Program-made: the position numbers and the translations under genes
The notes under the pieces: generated by a model
The model's input: only the letters and a program-made list of their open reading frames with translations
Database searches by the model: none
Told to the model about the DNA's origin: nothing
Origin: Verrucomicrobiota bacterium
GTDB lineage: Bacteria; Verrucomicrobiota; Verrucomicrobiia; Opitutales; Opitutaceae
Assembly: GCA_028293565.1 (NCBI GenBank)
Contig: JAQGON010000099.1
Location: 1-53,496 of the forward strand
Direction: 5' to 3'
DNA length: 53,496 nt
Shown here: piece by piece, positions 43,927 through 53,269 of the stretch
How the letters are laid out: each line of letters opens with the position of its first letter
Numbering within the stretch: position 1 is the first letter of the stretch

Positions 43927-45375
43927 ATGGTTGCTGACCTCAAGGAATGGCTTTCCGAGTTTCTCGCGCGCGGATTGCTGGCGGACATCATCACCCTTGC
44001 GGGCTTCCTGCTCGCGCTGCTCGTGGTGGCCCGGCTCATGAGCCAAAAGAAGGCGCCGGCCAATACCTTCGCGTGGCTGCTGGTCATCGTCCTCGTCCCG
44101 TACGTCGGCGTGCCGCTTTATCTCCTGTTCGGCGGCAGCAAGCTGCGCCGGCTTGCCGCGCGCAAGACTCCCCTCGCCCCCGCCCTGCGCCACCGGCCCG
44201 ACACGCCCTCCCTTTTTTCCGAATCCGCCGTGGCGCAGACCATCATGGCCAGCGGCGCCGGCGCACCCTTCGCCGGAAACCGGCTGAAACTGCTGACGAC
44301 CGGCCCGGAAACCTTCGCGGAACTCGCGCGCCAGATCGCCGGGGCGCAGCACTGCATCCACATCACGACCTTCATCCTCGGCCGCGACGAAACCGGGCGC
44401 CGGATCGTGCAGCTGCTCGCCGAGCGCGCGCAGGCGGGGGTCAAGGTCCGGCTGCTGCTCGACTCGGTGGGCTCGATGTTCATCGGCGCCTCGTTCATCG
44501 CGCCCCTGCGCCAGGCGGGCGGCGAGATCATCCGGTTCATGCCGGTCCTGCCCTTCACGTCGCGTGGCTCGGCCAACCTGCGGAATCACCGCAAGATCGC
44601 CGTGTTCGACCACAGCCGCGCCATCATCGGCGGACACAATCTCGCCGACGACTACATGGGGCCGCTGCCCTCGCGAAAATATTTCGACGACGTCGGCGCC
44701 CTGGTCGAGGGGCCGGCCGCGGTCCTCCTCAACGAGGTGTTCATCGCCGACTGGTGCTTCGCGAGCCGGCGCTCCCCGGAGGCGTTGCGCGCGCCGCTGC
44801 CGCTCGAACGCGCGGCCACCGGCGGGCATGCCGAGCTGCAGGTCGTCGCCAGCGGCCCCGACGTGCCGGGCGATCCGCTCTACGAGGGCATCATCTCGAT
44901 GATCCAGGAAGCGGAGCGCAGCATCTGGATCGTGACCCCGTATTTCATTCCGGACGACGTGCTGCTGCGTTCGCTGATCGTGAAGGCGCGGGCCGGGCGG
45001 GACGTCACGCTGATCGTGCCGGCGCACTCAAACCATCCGGTGACCGATTTCGCCCGGCGGCATTATGTCCGCGAGCTCCGCCGCGCCGGCGGGCGCGTGC
45101 AGCTCTTCGGTCCCGGCATGATGCACAGCAAGGCGGTGATGGTGGATGATCGCATCGGCCTGCTTGGCTCCGCCAATTTCGATCTGCGCAGCCTGTTCGT
45201 GAATTTTGAAATCGGGCTGGTGATCCACTCGGAGCACGAGGTCCAGGCGATCAAGGCGTGGGCCAGGGGCCTGCTGCCGCATTGCCGGGAGATGAAGATG
45301 GAGGGGCCGAAAAAGTATCGTCTCCTGGGAAACATTCTCGAGGATTTCAGCCGGCTGCTCGCGCCGCTGCTGTGA
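43927..45375 (+). CDS. cls: Cardiolipin synthase
   Basis: 482 aa. Two N-terminal membrane helices (about 17-37 and 45-67, with the family hallmark NTFAWLLVIVLVPYVGVPLYLLFGG) precede two PLD HKD motifs: NHRKIAVFDHSRAIIGG (near 225) and MHSKAVMVDDRIGLLGSANFDLRS (near 400). It condenses two phosphatidylglycerol molecules to cardiolipin at the inner membrane. This membrane-bound ClsA-type enzyme complements the soluble-type PLD at 11386. The ATG at 43927 is preferred; the frame is open upstream across the tRNA antisense strand without homology. Inverted composite repeats flank the gene together with tRNA-Tyr. Confidence 0.95.
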   Translation: MVADLKEWLSEFLARGLLADIITLAGFLLALLVVARLMSQKKAPANTFAWLLVIVLVPYVGVPLYLLFGGSKLRRLAARKTPLAPALRHRPDTPSLFSESAVAQTIMASGAGAPFAGNRLKLLTTGPETFAELARQIAGAQHCIHITTFILGRDETGRRIVQLLAERAQAGVKVRLLLDSVGSMFIGASFIAPLRQAGGEIIRFMPVLPFTSRGSANLRNHRKIAVFDHSRAIIGGHNLADDYMGPLPSRKYFDDVGALVEGPAAVLLNEVFIADWCFASRRSPEALRAPLPLERAATGGHAELQVVASGPDVPGDPLYEGIISMIQEAERSIWIVTPYFIPDDVLLRSLIVKARAGRDVTLIVPAHSNHPVTDFARRHYVRELRRAGGRVQLFGPGMMHSKAVMVDDRIGLLGSANFDLRSLFVNFEIGLVIHSEHEVQAIKAWARGLLPHCREMKMEGPKKYRLLGNILEDFSRLLAPLL

Positions 45376-45396
45376 GTGCTGGGTGAAGGAAGAGGT

Positions 45397-45613
45397 GGAG
45401 CGCATGGTCGCAGACCCTGAGTCGCAGACCCCGAGCTTATCGAACGGGATCCGATGCGCCGGGGACGCGAGCAGGACTCGAGGGACTGACGGAGCGTCTA
45501 ACGCGTTTTACTTTCGAACCTGCACCTTCTGGTAGCAGCCGACGTCGGAAGGCTGTTCCGTGTATGCGTCGATCCAGCGGAATGGGTCCAGCCGCCTGAC
45601 GGCAGCTGCTACC
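45397..45613 (-). repeat. Composite palindromic element, right copy
   Basis: Reverse-complement counterpart of 43500-43715. From its right end: GGTAGCAGCTGCCGTCAGGC, GGCTGGACCCATT, the inner GTCGGCTGCTACC, AACGCGTTAGACGCTCCGTC, AGTCC, and ...GCGCATCGGATCC with a doubled CAGGGTCTGCG tail. It contains REP-like units at 45532-45555 and 45589-45612. Confidence 0.85.
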
Positions 45614-45649
45614 GGAACGTGAAGTCGAGCTGGCCTGAGGGCCAGCGCC

Positions 45650-46765
45650 TCAAGCCATCGCGCTGGCGAGCTCCAGGAGATCGAAGGCGTGGCGGACCTC
45701 GCGGCGAATCTCGATGAGCGCCGCCCGGGCGTGCTCGATCTGGACGTCGGTCTTCTCCGCGTATTCGGCCTTGAGGGCCGTCCAGCGTTCGCCGAGATGG
45801 TGCAGCTTCGCTCCCGAATGCTGGAGCAGAAGGCGCATGCGGCCCTGCAGGGGCGTCACCTGGCAGGCGAGCCGGGCATCGAGCCGGCGGCGGGCCTCCG
45901 CGAGCTGCAGGAGAAGAATTTTTTCCTCCGACACGCGCCGCAGGCCCTTCACGAGCCCCAGTTTCGACAGAATCCAGATCGACCACTTCGTGGGATCCCA
46001 CTGCCACCACTTCACGCCGTTCCGGTAGTCATGCTGAAACTCGTGGTGATAGTTGTGGTAGCCTTCGCCGAAAGTGAACACGGCCATGAGCGCGCTGTCG
46101 CGGGCGCTGCACTGGTCCGAATAGGGCTGCCGGCCCACCGTATGGCAGAGCGAGTTGATGAAGAAGGTCATGTGCTGCACCGCCACGACGCGGGCGACGC
46201 CGGCGATGAGGAATCCGCCCAAGGCGCCGATCCAGCCGGCATGCAGGAAGCCAAGCAGGGCCGGGAGGAGGAAACCGACCGTGATCGCGGTCCTCACATA
46301 ATATTTTTCCTGCAGCATCACCAGACGGTCCTTGCGGAGGTCGGCGACGTTGTCCCACGGCGGCTCGGGATCGAGACGGAAGAGGATCCAGCCGATGTGC
46401 GCGTGCCAGAAGCCCTTGGTGATGTCGTAGGGGTCGTCGTCGCTGTCGACGTTCTTGTGGTGGCGGCGATGATCCGAAACCCACGCCAGGGCGCTGTTCT
46501 CGAAAGTGGCCGCGCCGAACAGCAGGGTCAGCAGGCGGATGGGCCAGCGGGCCTCGAAGGCCTTGTGGGCAAACAGGCGATGGTAGCCGAGAGTGATGCT
46601 CAACCCGGTGGCCACGAAGAAGCAGAGGAACATCCCAATCTGGAAGGCGTCGACCTTCACGAACCAGGCATAAAGCGGGACGGCGGTGACGGACGTGATC
46701 GCCGTGCCGATGAGGAACGAGCTATTGGTCCAATTGATGCGAGCGGAGGGAATGCGGAATGCCAC
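45650..46765 (-). CDS. Acyl-CoA/acyl-lipid delta-9 desaturase
   Basis: 371 aa membrane diiron enzyme that introduces a double bond into saturated acyl chains. The three histidine boxes are HRLFAH (62-67), HRRHH (99-103) and HNYHH (237-241), with four main membrane segments. Residues about 285-371 form a charged helical tail (LLLQLAEARRRLDARLA...) not part of the core. The family core starts close to FRIPSARINWTNS; the only nearby start codon is GTG at 46763-46765. The gene lies 62 bp after thrC on the same strand and may be the last gene of the serA-plsY-hom-lysC-thrC operon. Confidence 0.9.
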   Translation of the reverse strand: MAFRIPSARINWTNSSFLIGTAITSVTAVPLYAWFVKVDAFQIGMFLCFFVATGLSITLGYHRLFAHKAFEARWPIRLLTLLFGAATFENSALAWVSDHRRHHKNVDSDDDPYDITKGFWHAHIGWILFRLDPEPPWDNVADLRKDRLVMLQEKYYVRTAITVGFLLPALLGFLHAGWIGALGGFLIAGVARVVAVQHMTFFINSLCHTVGRQPYSDQCSARDSALMAVFTFGEGYHNYHHEFQHDYRNGVKWWQWDPTKWSIWILSKLGLVKGLRRVSEEKILLLQLAEARRRLDARLACQVTPLQGRMRLLLQHSGAKLHHLGERWTALKAEYAEKTDVQIEHARAALIEIRREVRHAFDLLELASAMA

Positions 46766-46827
46766 GATGGCACCATTACGGGTGAAATTCGCCGGAACTG
46801 CGAGAGGAATTTCTCGCGTTCCGCCGC

Positions 46828-48186
46828 TCAAACTGCGTGCGCCGCGATAAACGCTTTGATCGCAGCGGGCTCTGCTCGCACAAAAAATTTCCGCACCGCG
46901 CGGCTTTTCAATGCCTCGAGGGAAGGATGCGTCGGCGAGACTCCGATCGCCGTCTGGATCGTCTCGGGGAATTTCGCGGGACTCGCCGTCGCGAGCACCA
47001 CACTGGGCCGTCCGGGCGTCAAATCCCGGAAGGCGCACGCCGTGTGCGGATCCACGATATAGCCATGATCGCGGTGCACGCGCCGGATGATCCCGGGGAT
47101 TTCCACATCGGCGCAGTGCGAGGCCGAGAACCTGCCGCGATCCCAGTCCTTGAACTCGTACCGGCCCGTTTGCCTGAACTCCGCCATCACGGAGCGCACC
47201 CGCGCGGAATCGCGGCCGACCAGATAATAGAGGAAGCGCTCGAAGTTCGACGCGACCTGGATGTCCATCGACGGCGCCAGGCTCGGCGCGACGTCGCGCA
47301 CCCGGTATTCACCCGTCGTGAACAGCCGGTAAAGAATGTCGTTCTGGTTGGTCGCGATCTTGAATCCCCGGATCGGCACGGCCATCTGCTGGAGCATCCA
47401 GCCGGCGAGGACGTTGCCGAAATTCCCCGTCGGCACGACGAACTCGGCCTCGGCCCGCTCCGCGCCGGAAAGCCTGAGCCAGGCATGGAGGTAATAGACG
47501 CACTGCGCGAGCACCCGCGCCAGGTTGATGGAGTTGACGGCGGAAAGCCGGTGCCGCCGGCGGAATTCCTGGTCGCCGAAAACCTCCTTCATCGCCGCCT
47601 GCGCGTCGTCGAAGGTCCCCTCGACCGCCAGCGCGAACACATTCTCGGCGCCGGTGCAGGCCATCTGACGCTCCTGCAGCGGCGACACCCGCCCGTCCGG
47701 ATAAAGGATGAAAATCGCGGCGCCGGGTTTGCCGAGCAGTCCGTGGATCGCGGCCGCCCCGGTGTCGCCCGACGTGGCGCCGAGGACATTGATCGACTCC
47801 CCCCGCATACGGCACTGGTACTCGTAAAGGTTGCCGAGGAGCTGGAGGGCAAAATCCTTGAAGGCGAGGGTCGGACCGTGAAACAACTCGAGCACCTGGA
47901 CGTCGCGCGTCAGGCGGCGCAACGGGGCGATCGCCGGGTCGGAAAAGGTCTGGTAGGACTTCGCGACAATCCCGCGCAGGATGTCCGCCGGAATGTCGGT
48001 CGCAAAGACGCGGAGGAATTCAAAGCAGAGGCCGGGATAGGAAAGCCCCTCGAACTCCTTCAGTTTCCCCGAAAAATCCGGCAGGGTCTCCGGCAGGAAA
48101 AGCCCCCCGTCCGGCGCCAACCCGGTGGCCACCGCGTCGGAAAATCCAAGGGCGGGAGTTTGTCCCCGGGTGGAGAGATAGCGCAT
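46828..48186 (-). CDS. thrC: Threonine synthase
   Basis: 452 aa PLP enzyme that converts O-phosphohomoserine to threonine. The PLP lysine is K110 in FHGPTLAFKDFALQLLG. The N-terminal YLSTRG and the later LGATSGDTGAAA and VVPTGNFGNVLAGW motifs are intact, and the length fits the longer class. It lies 20 bp downstream of lysC on the same strand. Homoserine kinase (thrB), needed to make the substrate, is not in the window. Confidence 0.97.
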   Translation of the reverse strand: MRYLSTRGQTPALGFSDAVATGLAPDGGLFLPETLPDFSGKLKEFEGLSYPGLCFEFLRVFATDIPADILRGIVAKSYQTFSDPAIAPLRRLTRDVQVLELFHGPTLAFKDFALQLLGNLYEYQCRMRGESINVLGATSGDTGAAAIHGLLGKPGAAIFILYPDGRVSPLQERQMACTGAENVFALAVEGTFDDAQAAMKEVFGDQEFRRRHRLSAVNSINLARVLAQCVYYLHAWLRLSGAERAEAEFVVPTGNFGNVLAGWMLQQMAVPIRGFKIATNQNDILYRLFTTGEYRVRDVAPSLAPSMDIQVASNFERFLYYLVGRDSARVRSVMAEFRQTGRYEFKDWDRGRFSASHCADVEIPGIIRRVHRDHGYIVDPHTACAFRDLTPGRPSVVLATASPAKFPETIQTAIGVSPTHPSLEALKSRAVRKFFVRAEPAAIKAFIAAHAV

Positions 48187-48206
48187 GAGGACGCCCCCGC
48201 CCGGCG

Positions 48207-49421
48207 CTACGGCCGGTCGAGCTGGAAGGCCGTGTGCACGACCCGCGCCGCCTCGTCGGCGCGCTCGAGGTCGAGCACCACCGAGATCTTGATCTCGGAG
48301 GTGCTGATGAGCTCGATGTTGATCCCGGCGTCGGCCAGCGCCTGGAACAGGGTCGCAGCGACGCCCGAATGGGTCTTCATGCCCACGCCGACCACCGAAA
48401 GCTTCGCAATGTGCTCCAGCACGGCGACGTCGCCGCCGATCACGGCGACCACCGGCTCGAGGACTTTCGCGACGCGTCCGGTCTCGGTCTGCGGCACGGT
48501 GAAGGTGAGATTGGCGACGCCCTGGCGGCCGACGTTCTGGACGATCATGTCGACGTTCACATTGGCGTCGGCGAGCGCGCGGAACACCTTGGCCGCCGAG
48601 CCGGGCTTGTCGCGGATGTTGCTCACGACCACCTTCGCCTGGTCCTTGTCGACGGCGACGCCGCGGACGACGACTTTTTCCATATAGGCGACTTCTTCTT
48701 TCACGATGGTTCCTGGGTTGTGGTTAAAGGAGGAGCGGACTTCGAAGACGACGTTGTATTTCTTCGCGAACTCGACGGACCGGGTCTGCATGACCTTGCT
48801 GCCGGAGGACGCGAGCTCGAGCATTTCATCATAGGAGATTTCCGGCACCTTCTGCGCGTTCTTCACCACCCGCGGGTCGGCGCTGTAGACGCCGTCGACG
48901 TCGGTGTAGATCTCGCACTTGTCGGCCTTCACCGCCGCGGCCAGCGCGATCGCCGTCAGGTCCGACCCGCCGCGACCGAGCGTGGTGATCTGGCCCTCTT
49001 CATTGATCCCCTGGAAACCCGCGACGATCACCACCTTTGCGTTCTCCAGGTCCCGCACGATCGGCTTGGCATTGATCGTCTTGATCTTCGCCTTGGTGTG
49101 CACCTTGTCGGTGAAGATGCCCGCCTGGGCGCCGGTGTAGCTCACGGCGTCGACTCCGATCCCGTGGAGCGCCATCGCGGTGAGGGCGATCGTCTCCTGC
49201 TCGCCCGTGGCCAGGAGCATGTCGAGCTCGCGCTCGCTCGGGAACTCGCAGACTGCCTTGGCCCGGGCCAGCAGCTCGTTGGTCACGCCGGAACGGGCGG
49301 AGACGACGACCACGAGTTCGTTGCCCTCGTCGCGCGTCGCCTTGATGCGCTCGGCCACCTTCTTGATGCGTTCGACGTCGCCCACCGAGGTGCCGCCATA
49401 TTTTTGGACAATGCGTGCCAT
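48207..49421 (-). CDS. lysC: Aspartate kinase
   Basis: 404 aa; phosphorylates aspartate, committing it to lysine, threonine and methionine synthesis. The N-terminal kinase domain has KYGGTSV at 7-13 and TTLGRGGSDLTAIALAAA. Two ACT regulatory domains cover about 265-400 (MEKVVVRGVAVDKDQAKVVV, then VEHIAKLSVVGVGMKTHSGVAATLF), suggesting feedback control by lysine and/or threonine, as is known for the family. hom ends 12 bp upstream and thrC begins 20 bp downstream. Confidence 0.97.
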   Translation of the reverse strand: MARIVQKYGGTSVGDVERIKKVAERIKATRDEGNELVVVVSARSGVTNELLARAKAVCEFPSERELDMLLATGEQETIALTAMALHGIGVDAVSYTGAQAGIFTDKVHTKAKIKTINAKPIVRDLENAKVVIVAGFQGINEEGQITTLGRGGSDLTAIALAAAVKADKCEIYTDVDGVYSADPRVVKNAQKVPEISYDEMLELASSGSKVMQTRSVEFAKKYNVVFEVRSSFNHNPGTIVKEEVAYMEKVVVRGVAVDKDQAKVVVSNIRDKPGSAAKVFRALADANVNVDMIVQNVGRQGVANLTFTVPQTETGRVAKVLEPVVAVIGGDVAVLEHIAKLSVVGVGMKTHSGVAATLFQALADAGINIELISTSEIKISVVLDLERADEAARVVHTAFQLDRP

Positions 49422-49433
49422 AATCGGAAGGAC

Positions 49434-50765
49434 TCAGTCGGCGAAGTCGCCAATCCGCAAGAGCAGCGGCGGTTCCTGCACGCAGCCGAGCCGCGCCAGC
49501 CGCGCCAGGGTCGCGCCCATCGCGCGCTCGTCGCTCACGTGGGTCGTCAGCACGAGCGAAGCCGAACCCGCCGGCTCCTGCGCGCTCTGGATCACGCTCG
49601 CGATGCTCACCTTCTGCGCGGCCATCGCGGCCGCGATCCGGGCGAGGACACCCGGCTCGTCGCTGACCTTCAGTCGGAGATAATAGCGGCAGCGGATATG
49701 CCCGAGCGGCGCCAGGCGGCATCCCGGCGCGCGCTGCTCCGGCCCGCTCTCCTTCCGGGCGGTGATGAATGCGCGGCGGTCGTTCTTGAGCAGCGAGACG
49801 GCGTCGACCAGGTCGCTGATCACCGCGCTCGACGTCGCGTCCTGCCCCGCCCCGCGGCCGATGTAAAGGGTCGTGCCCGCGACGTCGCCGCGGACCGAAA
49901 CCGCGTTGAACACGCCGCTGACCTTCGCGACCACGTGGCTCTCAGGCAGCAGCGTCGGATGCACGCGGACGCTCAATTCGTCCGTCGCAAAATCGCGCGC
50001 GATCACCGCCAGCAGCTTGATGCCGTAACCCAGCGCCGCCGCGTGCTTGAAATCCGCCGGCGTGATCCGGTCGATGCCCTCGACGATCATCTGGGACGGT
50101 TTCACCCAAGTGCGGTGCGCGAGGTACGCGAGCACCGCCGCCTTGTGCGCGGTGTCCCAGCCCTCGACATCGAGCGACTCGTCGGCCTCGGCGTACCCCA
50201 GCCGCTTCGCCTCGCCGAGGACCGCGGTGTACGGGGCGTCCTGCTCCTCCATCTGCGTGAGGATGTAATTGCAGGTGCCGTTGAGGATCCCGTAGATCAG
50301 CGGAAAGCGGTTGGCCACGAGTCCCTCGCGCAGCGCCTTGATGATCGGGATGCCGCCGGCGACGCTCGCCTCGAAGAGAAAATGCCCGCCGTGCTTCCGC
50401 GCCATCGCGAAGATTTCCGCGCCGTGCCCGCAGATCAGGGCCTTGTTGGCCGAGATGACGACCTTGCCGCACCCCAGGGCCGCCAGCGTGACGTCGCGGG
50501 CAACCGTCGTGCCCCCGATCAGCTCGCAGACAATGTCGATGTTCGGATCCGTCGCGACCTCGAGCGCGTCGGTGGTGAGCCGGGATGGCGCCAGGCGCAC
50601 GCTGCGGGGCTTCCGGAGATCGCGCACCGAGGCGCGCGCCAGTTCGAGCCGGACGCCGAGCCGGGTCTCCAGGTCGCCGCGCACCCGCGTCAGGTGACGC
50701 CAGACGCCCTGGCCAACCGTGCCGAGGCCGCAGATTCCGATCCGGATCAAGGGCGCCGACTTCAT
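49434..50765 (-). CDS. hom: Homoserine dehydrogenase
   Basis: 443 aa; reduces aspartate semialdehyde to homoserine with NAD(P)H. The nucleotide-binding motif is GLGTVGQG at 13-20. The conserved VISANKALI and ASVAGGIPIIKALREGLVAN motifs contain the catalytic region, and the C-terminal ACT domain (about 350-435, RYYLRLKVSDEPGVLARIAAAM) suggests feedback by threonine. The ATG (50763-50765) overlaps the plsY stop by 4 bp. The open frame extending upstream is an overlap, not part of Hom. Confidence 0.97.
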   Translation of the reverse strand: MKSAPLIRIGICGLGTVGQGVWRHLTRVRGDLETRLGVRLELARASVRDLRKPRSVRLAPSRLTTDALEVATDPNIDIVCELIGGTTVARDVTLAALGCGKVVISANKALICGHGAEIFAMARKHGGHFLFEASVAGGIPIIKALREGLVANRFPLIYGILNGTCNYILTQMEEQDAPYTAVLGEAKRLGYAEADESLDVEGWDTAHKAAVLAYLAHRTWVKPSQMIVEGIDRITPADFKHAAALGYGIKLLAVIARDFATDELSVRVHPTLLPESHVVAKVSGVFNAVSVRGDVAGTTLYIGRGAGQDATSSAVISDLVDAVSLLKNDRRAFITARKESGPEQRAPGCRLAPLGHIRCRYYLRLKVSDEPGVLARIAAAMAAQKVSIASVIQSAQEPAGSASLVLTTHVSDERAMGATLARLARLGCVQEPPLLLRIGDFAD

Positions 50766-51400
50766 GCCTTCGGGGGCGCCGCGGATTTTTGGCCGATCTT
50801 GGTCTCGGTGCCGGCGATGAGTCGGGAAATGTTCGCGCGGTGGCGAATCGCGACGAAGAGCATCACGGCCGCGCACATTCCCAGGAGGATCGGCCGGACG
50901 TGAAGGAGCCAGGCCGCCACGGTGAGCGCGAGCGCGGCAAGCATCGACGCGAGCGAAACATAACGCGTCAGGGCCGCGGTCACGGCCCACACCGTCGCCG
51001 CGATCAGCGCGCCCGAGGGGAACAGCACGAGGAATCCGCCCGCGCCGGTCGCGACGCCCTTGCCGCCCTTGAAGCGCGTGAAGCACGAGAACGAATGCCC
51101 GAGCAGCGCGCCGAAAAGTCCGGCGATCATGGCGGGCAGCGGATCGAGGGCGGCCTCGCCCCTGAAAAATCCGGCCCATGCGAGCGGCCAGCCGGCGGCG
51201 GCCGCGCCCTTCAGCGCGTCGAGCGCAAAGACCAGGTTTCCCGGGCCGGGGCCGAGGACGCGCCGCACGTTGGTCGCGCCCGGACTCTTGCTTCCGACGG
51301 CGAAGATATCGACCCCCTTGGCGCGGGCCACGAGGTAGCCGCATGGAATCGCCCCCAGGAAATAACCGCCCACACCGGCAATGAGGATCGGCGTCAGCAT
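50762..51400 (-). CDS. plsY: Glycerol-3-phosphate acyltransferase PlsY
   Basis: 212 aa integral membrane protein that acylates glycerol-3-phosphate from acyl-phosphate, the first step of phospholipid synthesis. Family motifs: GAIPCGYLVARAKGVDIFAVGSKSPGATNVRRVLG (about 16-50), SCFTRFKGGKGVAT (about 105-118) and a late LLHVRPILLG. Five or so membrane helices are visible. It is encoded between serA (6-bp gap) and hom (4-bp ATGA overlap), so a lipid-synthesis enzyme is embedded in an amino-acid operon. Confidence 0.95.
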   Translation of the reverse strand: MLTPILIAGVGGYFLGAIPCGYLVARAKGVDIFAVGSKSPGATNVRRVLGPGPGNLVFALDALKGAAAAGWPLAWAGFFRGEAALDPLPAMIAGLFGALLGHSFSCFTRFKGGKGVATGAGGFLVLFPSGALIAATVWAVTAALTRYVSLASMLAALALTVAAWLLHVRPILLGMCAAVMLFVAIRHRANISRLIAGTETKIGQKSAAPPKA

Positions 51401-51406
51401 GACACG

Positions 51407-52996
51407 CTAAAGCTGCACGAACTTCGCGAGCTTGATCGCGCGGTGCGACTTGAGCTCCTGCCGCGCGGCGGCGCTCGGCTCGCTGTCGAGATTGATCACC
51501 ATCAGCGCGGTTTCCCCCGCGCGCTGCCGGCTGAGGGACATGTTCGCGATGTTCACGCCGTCGCGGCCGAGCAGCGTTCCGACGTATCCGATCATGCCGG
51601 GCTCGTCGTGGTTCTCGATGATGAGGAGCTTGCCATGCGCTTCCGCCTCGACCTCGCGGCCGTTCAGTTCCACGAGCCGGGGCTTCGCCGTCTTCCCGAT
51701 CAGCGTGCCCTTCGCGGCGTGCAGCGAGCCGTCGGCCGCGACGGCCTCCACGCCGATCAGCTCGGAATAGTCGATGTCGTCGGTCGACTTCACGACCTCC
51801 AGCTTCACGCCGAGGCGCTCGAGCGCGATCGGGGCGTTCACGAAATTGATCGATTCGCCGCTGATGCGCCGCAGCCATCCGCGCTGGATCGACCGCGTGA
51901 CTGCGTTCACGTCGAGGTCGATCATCTTCCCCCAATAGGTGATGCGCAGGGTACCGACCTGGGCCGGCGCGACCTGCTGCACGAGTGTGCCGAGCTTCTG
52001 GCCGAGATCGAGATAAGGCCCGAGCACCTTCAGCATCGTGGCATCGATGCTCGGCATGTTCACGGCGTTGCGGATGATCCCGCCTGCGAGCACGTCGGTG
52101 ATCTGCTCCGCGATCTCGAGGCCGACCGCATCCTGCGCCTCGGCCGTCGACGCCCCGAGGTGCGGGGTCAGCACCACGTTCGGCAGCGACCGGAACTCGC
52201 TTTCCTTGGCGAGCGGCTCCTCCTCGAACACGTCCAGCCCCGCCGCCCCGACCTGGCCGGACTTCAGTGCGGCGATAAGCGCGGATTCCTTGATGATGCC
52301 GCCGCGCGCGCAGTTGAAGAGCCGCACGCCCTTCCTGCACTTCGCGAGCGCCGCCTCGTCGATCAGGTAATGCGTCGCATCGGTCAGCGGCATGTGCACG
52401 GTGATATAGTCCGACTGCGCGAGCAGCTCGTCGAGCGCCACCGCCTCGACCTGCATGGCCTTCGCCCGGCTCGGGGCGAGATAGGGATCGTAGGCGAGGA
52501 CGCGCATGCCAAAGGCCTGGGCGCGCTTCGCCACCTCGGACCCGATGCGGCCGAGGCCGACGATGCCGAGGGTCTTACGGAAAAGCTCGCTGCCGGAGAA
52601 ACTTTTTCGGTCCCACTGCCCCGCCCGCATCGAGGCCCCCGCCTGCGTCACCGGACGCGCCCCGCAGAGAATATGGGTGAAGGTGAGCTCGGCCGTGGCG
52701 ATGGTGTTGCCCGTCGGCGTGTTCATCACGATCACGCCGCGTTCCGTGGCGGCCTCGACGTCGACGTTGTCGACCCCGACGCCCGCGCGCCCCACGACCT
52801 TCAATTCGGGGGCGGCCGCGAACACGGCCGCCGTAATTTTCGTCTCCGACCGCACCGCGATCGCCTGCACGTCCTTTACGAGGGCCAGCAGCTTGTCGGG
52901 CGCCGTGTTGTACGACTCGATGACCTCGAAATTCGGTTGCTGTCGCAGGTAAGCGACTCCCTTCGGTGAAATCTTGTCGGCGACGAGGATTTTCAT
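51407..52996 (-). CDS. serA: D-3-phosphoglycerate dehydrogenase
   Basis: 529 aa, the long (four-domain) type. It oxidises 3-phosphoglycerate to phosphohydroxypyruvate, the first step of serine synthesis. NAD-binding GLGRIGSEVAKRA (near 148-160), FNCARGGIIKESAL, the catalytic-histidine region TPHLGASTAEAQ, then an allosteric-substrate-binding domain (about 315-450) and a C-terminal ACT domain (about 455-529, LLIIENHDEPGMIGYVGTLLG) are present. The ATG at 52994-52996 (MKILVADKIS) is canonical; an upstream in-frame ATG at 53098 has no homology. It is the first gene of the minus-strand operon serA-plsY-hom-lysC-thrC. Confidence 0.97.
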   Translation of the reverse strand: MKILVADKISPKGVAYLRQQPNFEVIESYNTAPDKLLALVKDVQAIAVRSETKITAAVFAAAPELKVVGRAGVGVDNVDVEAATERGVIVMNTPTGNTIATAELTFTHILCGARPVTQAGASMRAGQWDRKSFSGSELFRKTLGIVGLGRIGSEVAKRAQAFGMRVLAYDPYLAPSRAKAMQVEAVALDELLAQSDYITVHMPLTDATHYLIDEAALAKCRKGVRLFNCARGGIIKESALIAALKSGQVGAAGLDVFEEEPLAKESEFRSLPNVVLTPHLGASTAEAQDAVGLEIAEQITDVLAGGIIRNAVNMPSIDATMLKVLGPYLDLGQKLGTLVQQVAPAQVGTLRITYWGKMIDLDVNAVTRSIQRGWLRRISGESINFVNAPIALERLGVKLEVVKSTDDIDYSELIGVEAVAADGSLHAAKGTLIGKTAKPRLVELNGREVEAEAHGKLLIIENHDEPGMIGYVGTLLGRDGVNIANMSLSRQRAGETALMVINLDSEPSAAARQELKSHRAIKLAKFVQL

Positions 52997-53269
52997 GGGG
53001 AAAATGGACCTCAGCGAAAAGTCCGGGTCCTCAAAATGCAACGCTAACAAAAATGCGGCGTCACGGGAGTGTGTCATCGGAACCCGCGCGGTGCGCAAGA
53101 TCCCGATTTCAAACGCCCCAAACCCGATCCGAACTCAGGGTCGCGCGATCCAGGGACAAACCGGGAAAGTCACTCCCTCGTTTTCGGCTCAGATCGTCCC
53201 CGGATCGCGTCCAAAAAACGCTCTTGAATCTTGAATTTTAAATCCGAAATTTCTTTCCTTCCCTAATCA
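52997..53269. other. Intergenic region between serA and the oligopeptidase gene
   Basis: 273 bp with no credible protein gene. It should hold the serA promoter (minus strand). No riboswitch-like structure or repeat family seen elsewhere in the window is recognisable; the section near 53225-53260 is AT-rich relative to the rest. Confidence 0.4.
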
